Assembly: GCA_028289745.1 (NCBI GenBank)
Contig: JANQOD010000318.1
Span: 1 to 7,736, forward strand
From: Allomuricauda sp.
GTDB lineage: Bacteria > Bacteroidota > Bacteroidia > Flavobacteriales > Flavobacteriaceae
Length of the DNA: 7,736 nucleotides
Direction of reading: 5' to 3'
Part shown: one piece after another, positions 7,205 to 7,736 of the stretch
Layout of the letters: every line of letters begins with the position of its first letter
Position numbering within the stretch: the stretch's first letter is position 1
Position numbers and translations under genes: made by a program
The notes under the pieces: generated by a model
What the model saw: the letters and a program-made list of their open reading frames with translations, nothing else
Told to the model about the DNA's origin: nothing
Databases searched by the model: none

Positions 7205-7736
7205 CTAGAGCAGATCTAAGAGGCGTTCCAATGCCATACCCCGTGAGCCCTTGATCAGAATGGTAGAGGGCGCTAAGAGATTTTCCTTTAAATGATCGGC
7301 CATTTTCTGAAAATCCCCGAATTTTTGAAAACCGTTTTCGGTCTGGCTGAAATGCTTACCGATGAGATAAACATGGTGAAGTCTTAAATCGGTGACAATA
7401 TCAGTGATCTTTTGATGTTCTTGGGCCGAGGCTTCACCAAGTTCGAACATGTCGCCCAAAAACAAGACTTTTGGGGTACCTGCCATGGTGGTAAAATTCT
7501 TCAGTGCGGCCAACATACTGGTCGGGTTGGCATTGTAGGCATCCAGCACGATCGTATGATTATTCTTTTTTAAGACTTCTGACCTGTTGTTTGCAGGGCG
7601 ATAGCCCTCTAGGGCCAATTTTATATCATTCTTGGGTACATTGAAGTACTTGCCCATGGTGATGGCAATGGCACAGTTGCTAAAATTGTATTCCCCGATC
7701 AATTGTGTTTCAATTTGCAGCCCTTCAAATTCGATG
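7205..7736 (-). CDS. murF: MurF, UDP-MurNAc-tripeptide-D-Ala-D-Ala ligase (partial, C-terminal part)
   Basis: The last 177 or so residues of MurF, the cytoplasmic ATP-dependent ligase that joins D-Ala-D-Ala to UDP-MurNAc-tripeptide and completes the peptidoglycan pentapeptide precursor. The reading frame stays open to the window edge (the upstream residues read ...EGLQIETQ before LIGEYNFSN), so the N-terminal and ATP-binding parts lie outside. Diagnostic segments are LIGEYNFSN at the central/C-terminal domain junction, RPANNRSE (NNRSE within 7574-7594) and LDAYNANP (7523-7546), then KVLFLGDMFELGE and the C-terminal ILIKGSRGMALE. These are characteristic of MurF rather than MurC, D or E. The true start is not in the window; the TTG at 7700-7702 is an internal leucine. 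Stop is TAG at 7205-7207. The DCC-family gene follows on the same strand. Confidence 0.95.
   Translation of the reverse strand, partial: IEFEGLQIETQLIGEYNFSNCAIAITMGKYFNVPKNDIKLALEGYRPANNRSEVLKKNNHTIVLDAYNANPTSMLAALKNFTTMAGTPKVLFLGDMFELGEASAQEHQKITDIVTDLRLHHVYLIGKHFSQTENGFQKFGDFQKMADHLKENLLAPSTILIKGSRGMALERLLDLL

Noticed and set aside
6833..7254. Plus-strand open frames opposite the DCC-family and murF genes.
   Set aside because: They are antisense to genes with clear family motifs and their translations resemble nothing I recognise.
7700..7702. TTG as the start of a short protein ending at 7205.
   Set aside because: The frame stays open to the window edge and reads MurF-like residues upstream, so this codon is an internal leucine of a truncated murF.
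1..7736. Possible CRISPR array, insertion sequence, phage or defence genes.
   Set aside because: No regularly spaced repeats, terminal inverted repeats, transposase or phage-like proteins are visible, and every long stretch is explained by ordinary genes.

Overview
The window looks like a piece of a chromosome from a member of the Bacteroidota, most likely a marine-type Flavobacteriaceae. The reasons are a SusC/SusD pair, lipoprotein signals with acidic residues after the cysteine, no Shine-Dalgarno sequences but A-rich leaders, a TAnnTTTG-type -7 box, a tRNA without an encoded CCA, and moderate G+C by eye. The genus cannot be fixed from the sequence alone.

Layout. Positions 85-6019 (+) hold a three-gene operon: a SusC/RagA-type TonB-dependent outer-membrane transporter, a SusD-like substrate-binding lipoprotein 5 bases downstream, and a third lipoprotein of unknown function 17 bases after that. 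A strong intrinsic terminator at 6076-6113 closes the operon. Next come a promoter box and a 6-pyruvoyl-tetrahydropterin-synthase/QueD-family gene (6185-6595, +), then tRNA-Val(GAC) (6662-6736, +). On the minus strand, converging on the tRNA, lie the 3' part of murF (7205 to the window edge) and, downstream of it, a small DCC-family (DUF393) thiol-oxidoreductase-like gene (6748-7119).

How the genes work together. SusC and SusD would form a lidded outer-membrane importer, with the SusD lipoprotein capturing a ligand and SusC importing it using TonB energy. The third lipoprotein probably sits on the cell surface as an accessory ligand-binding protein, in the place SusE/SusF-type proteins occupy. 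No glycoside hydrolase, peptidase, sulfatase, sigma/anti-sigma pair or hybrid sensor is visible, so the substrate cannot be read from context. The rest is housekeeping: pterin metabolism, a valine tRNA, peptidoglycan precursor synthesis and a small redox-like protein.

I see no mobile element, CRISPR array, phage gene or clearly new multi-gene system. The least explained element is the third lipoprotein of the operon. The most informative detail is the active-site spacing of the pterin enzyme, which fits the PTPS-II class better than classical QueD.
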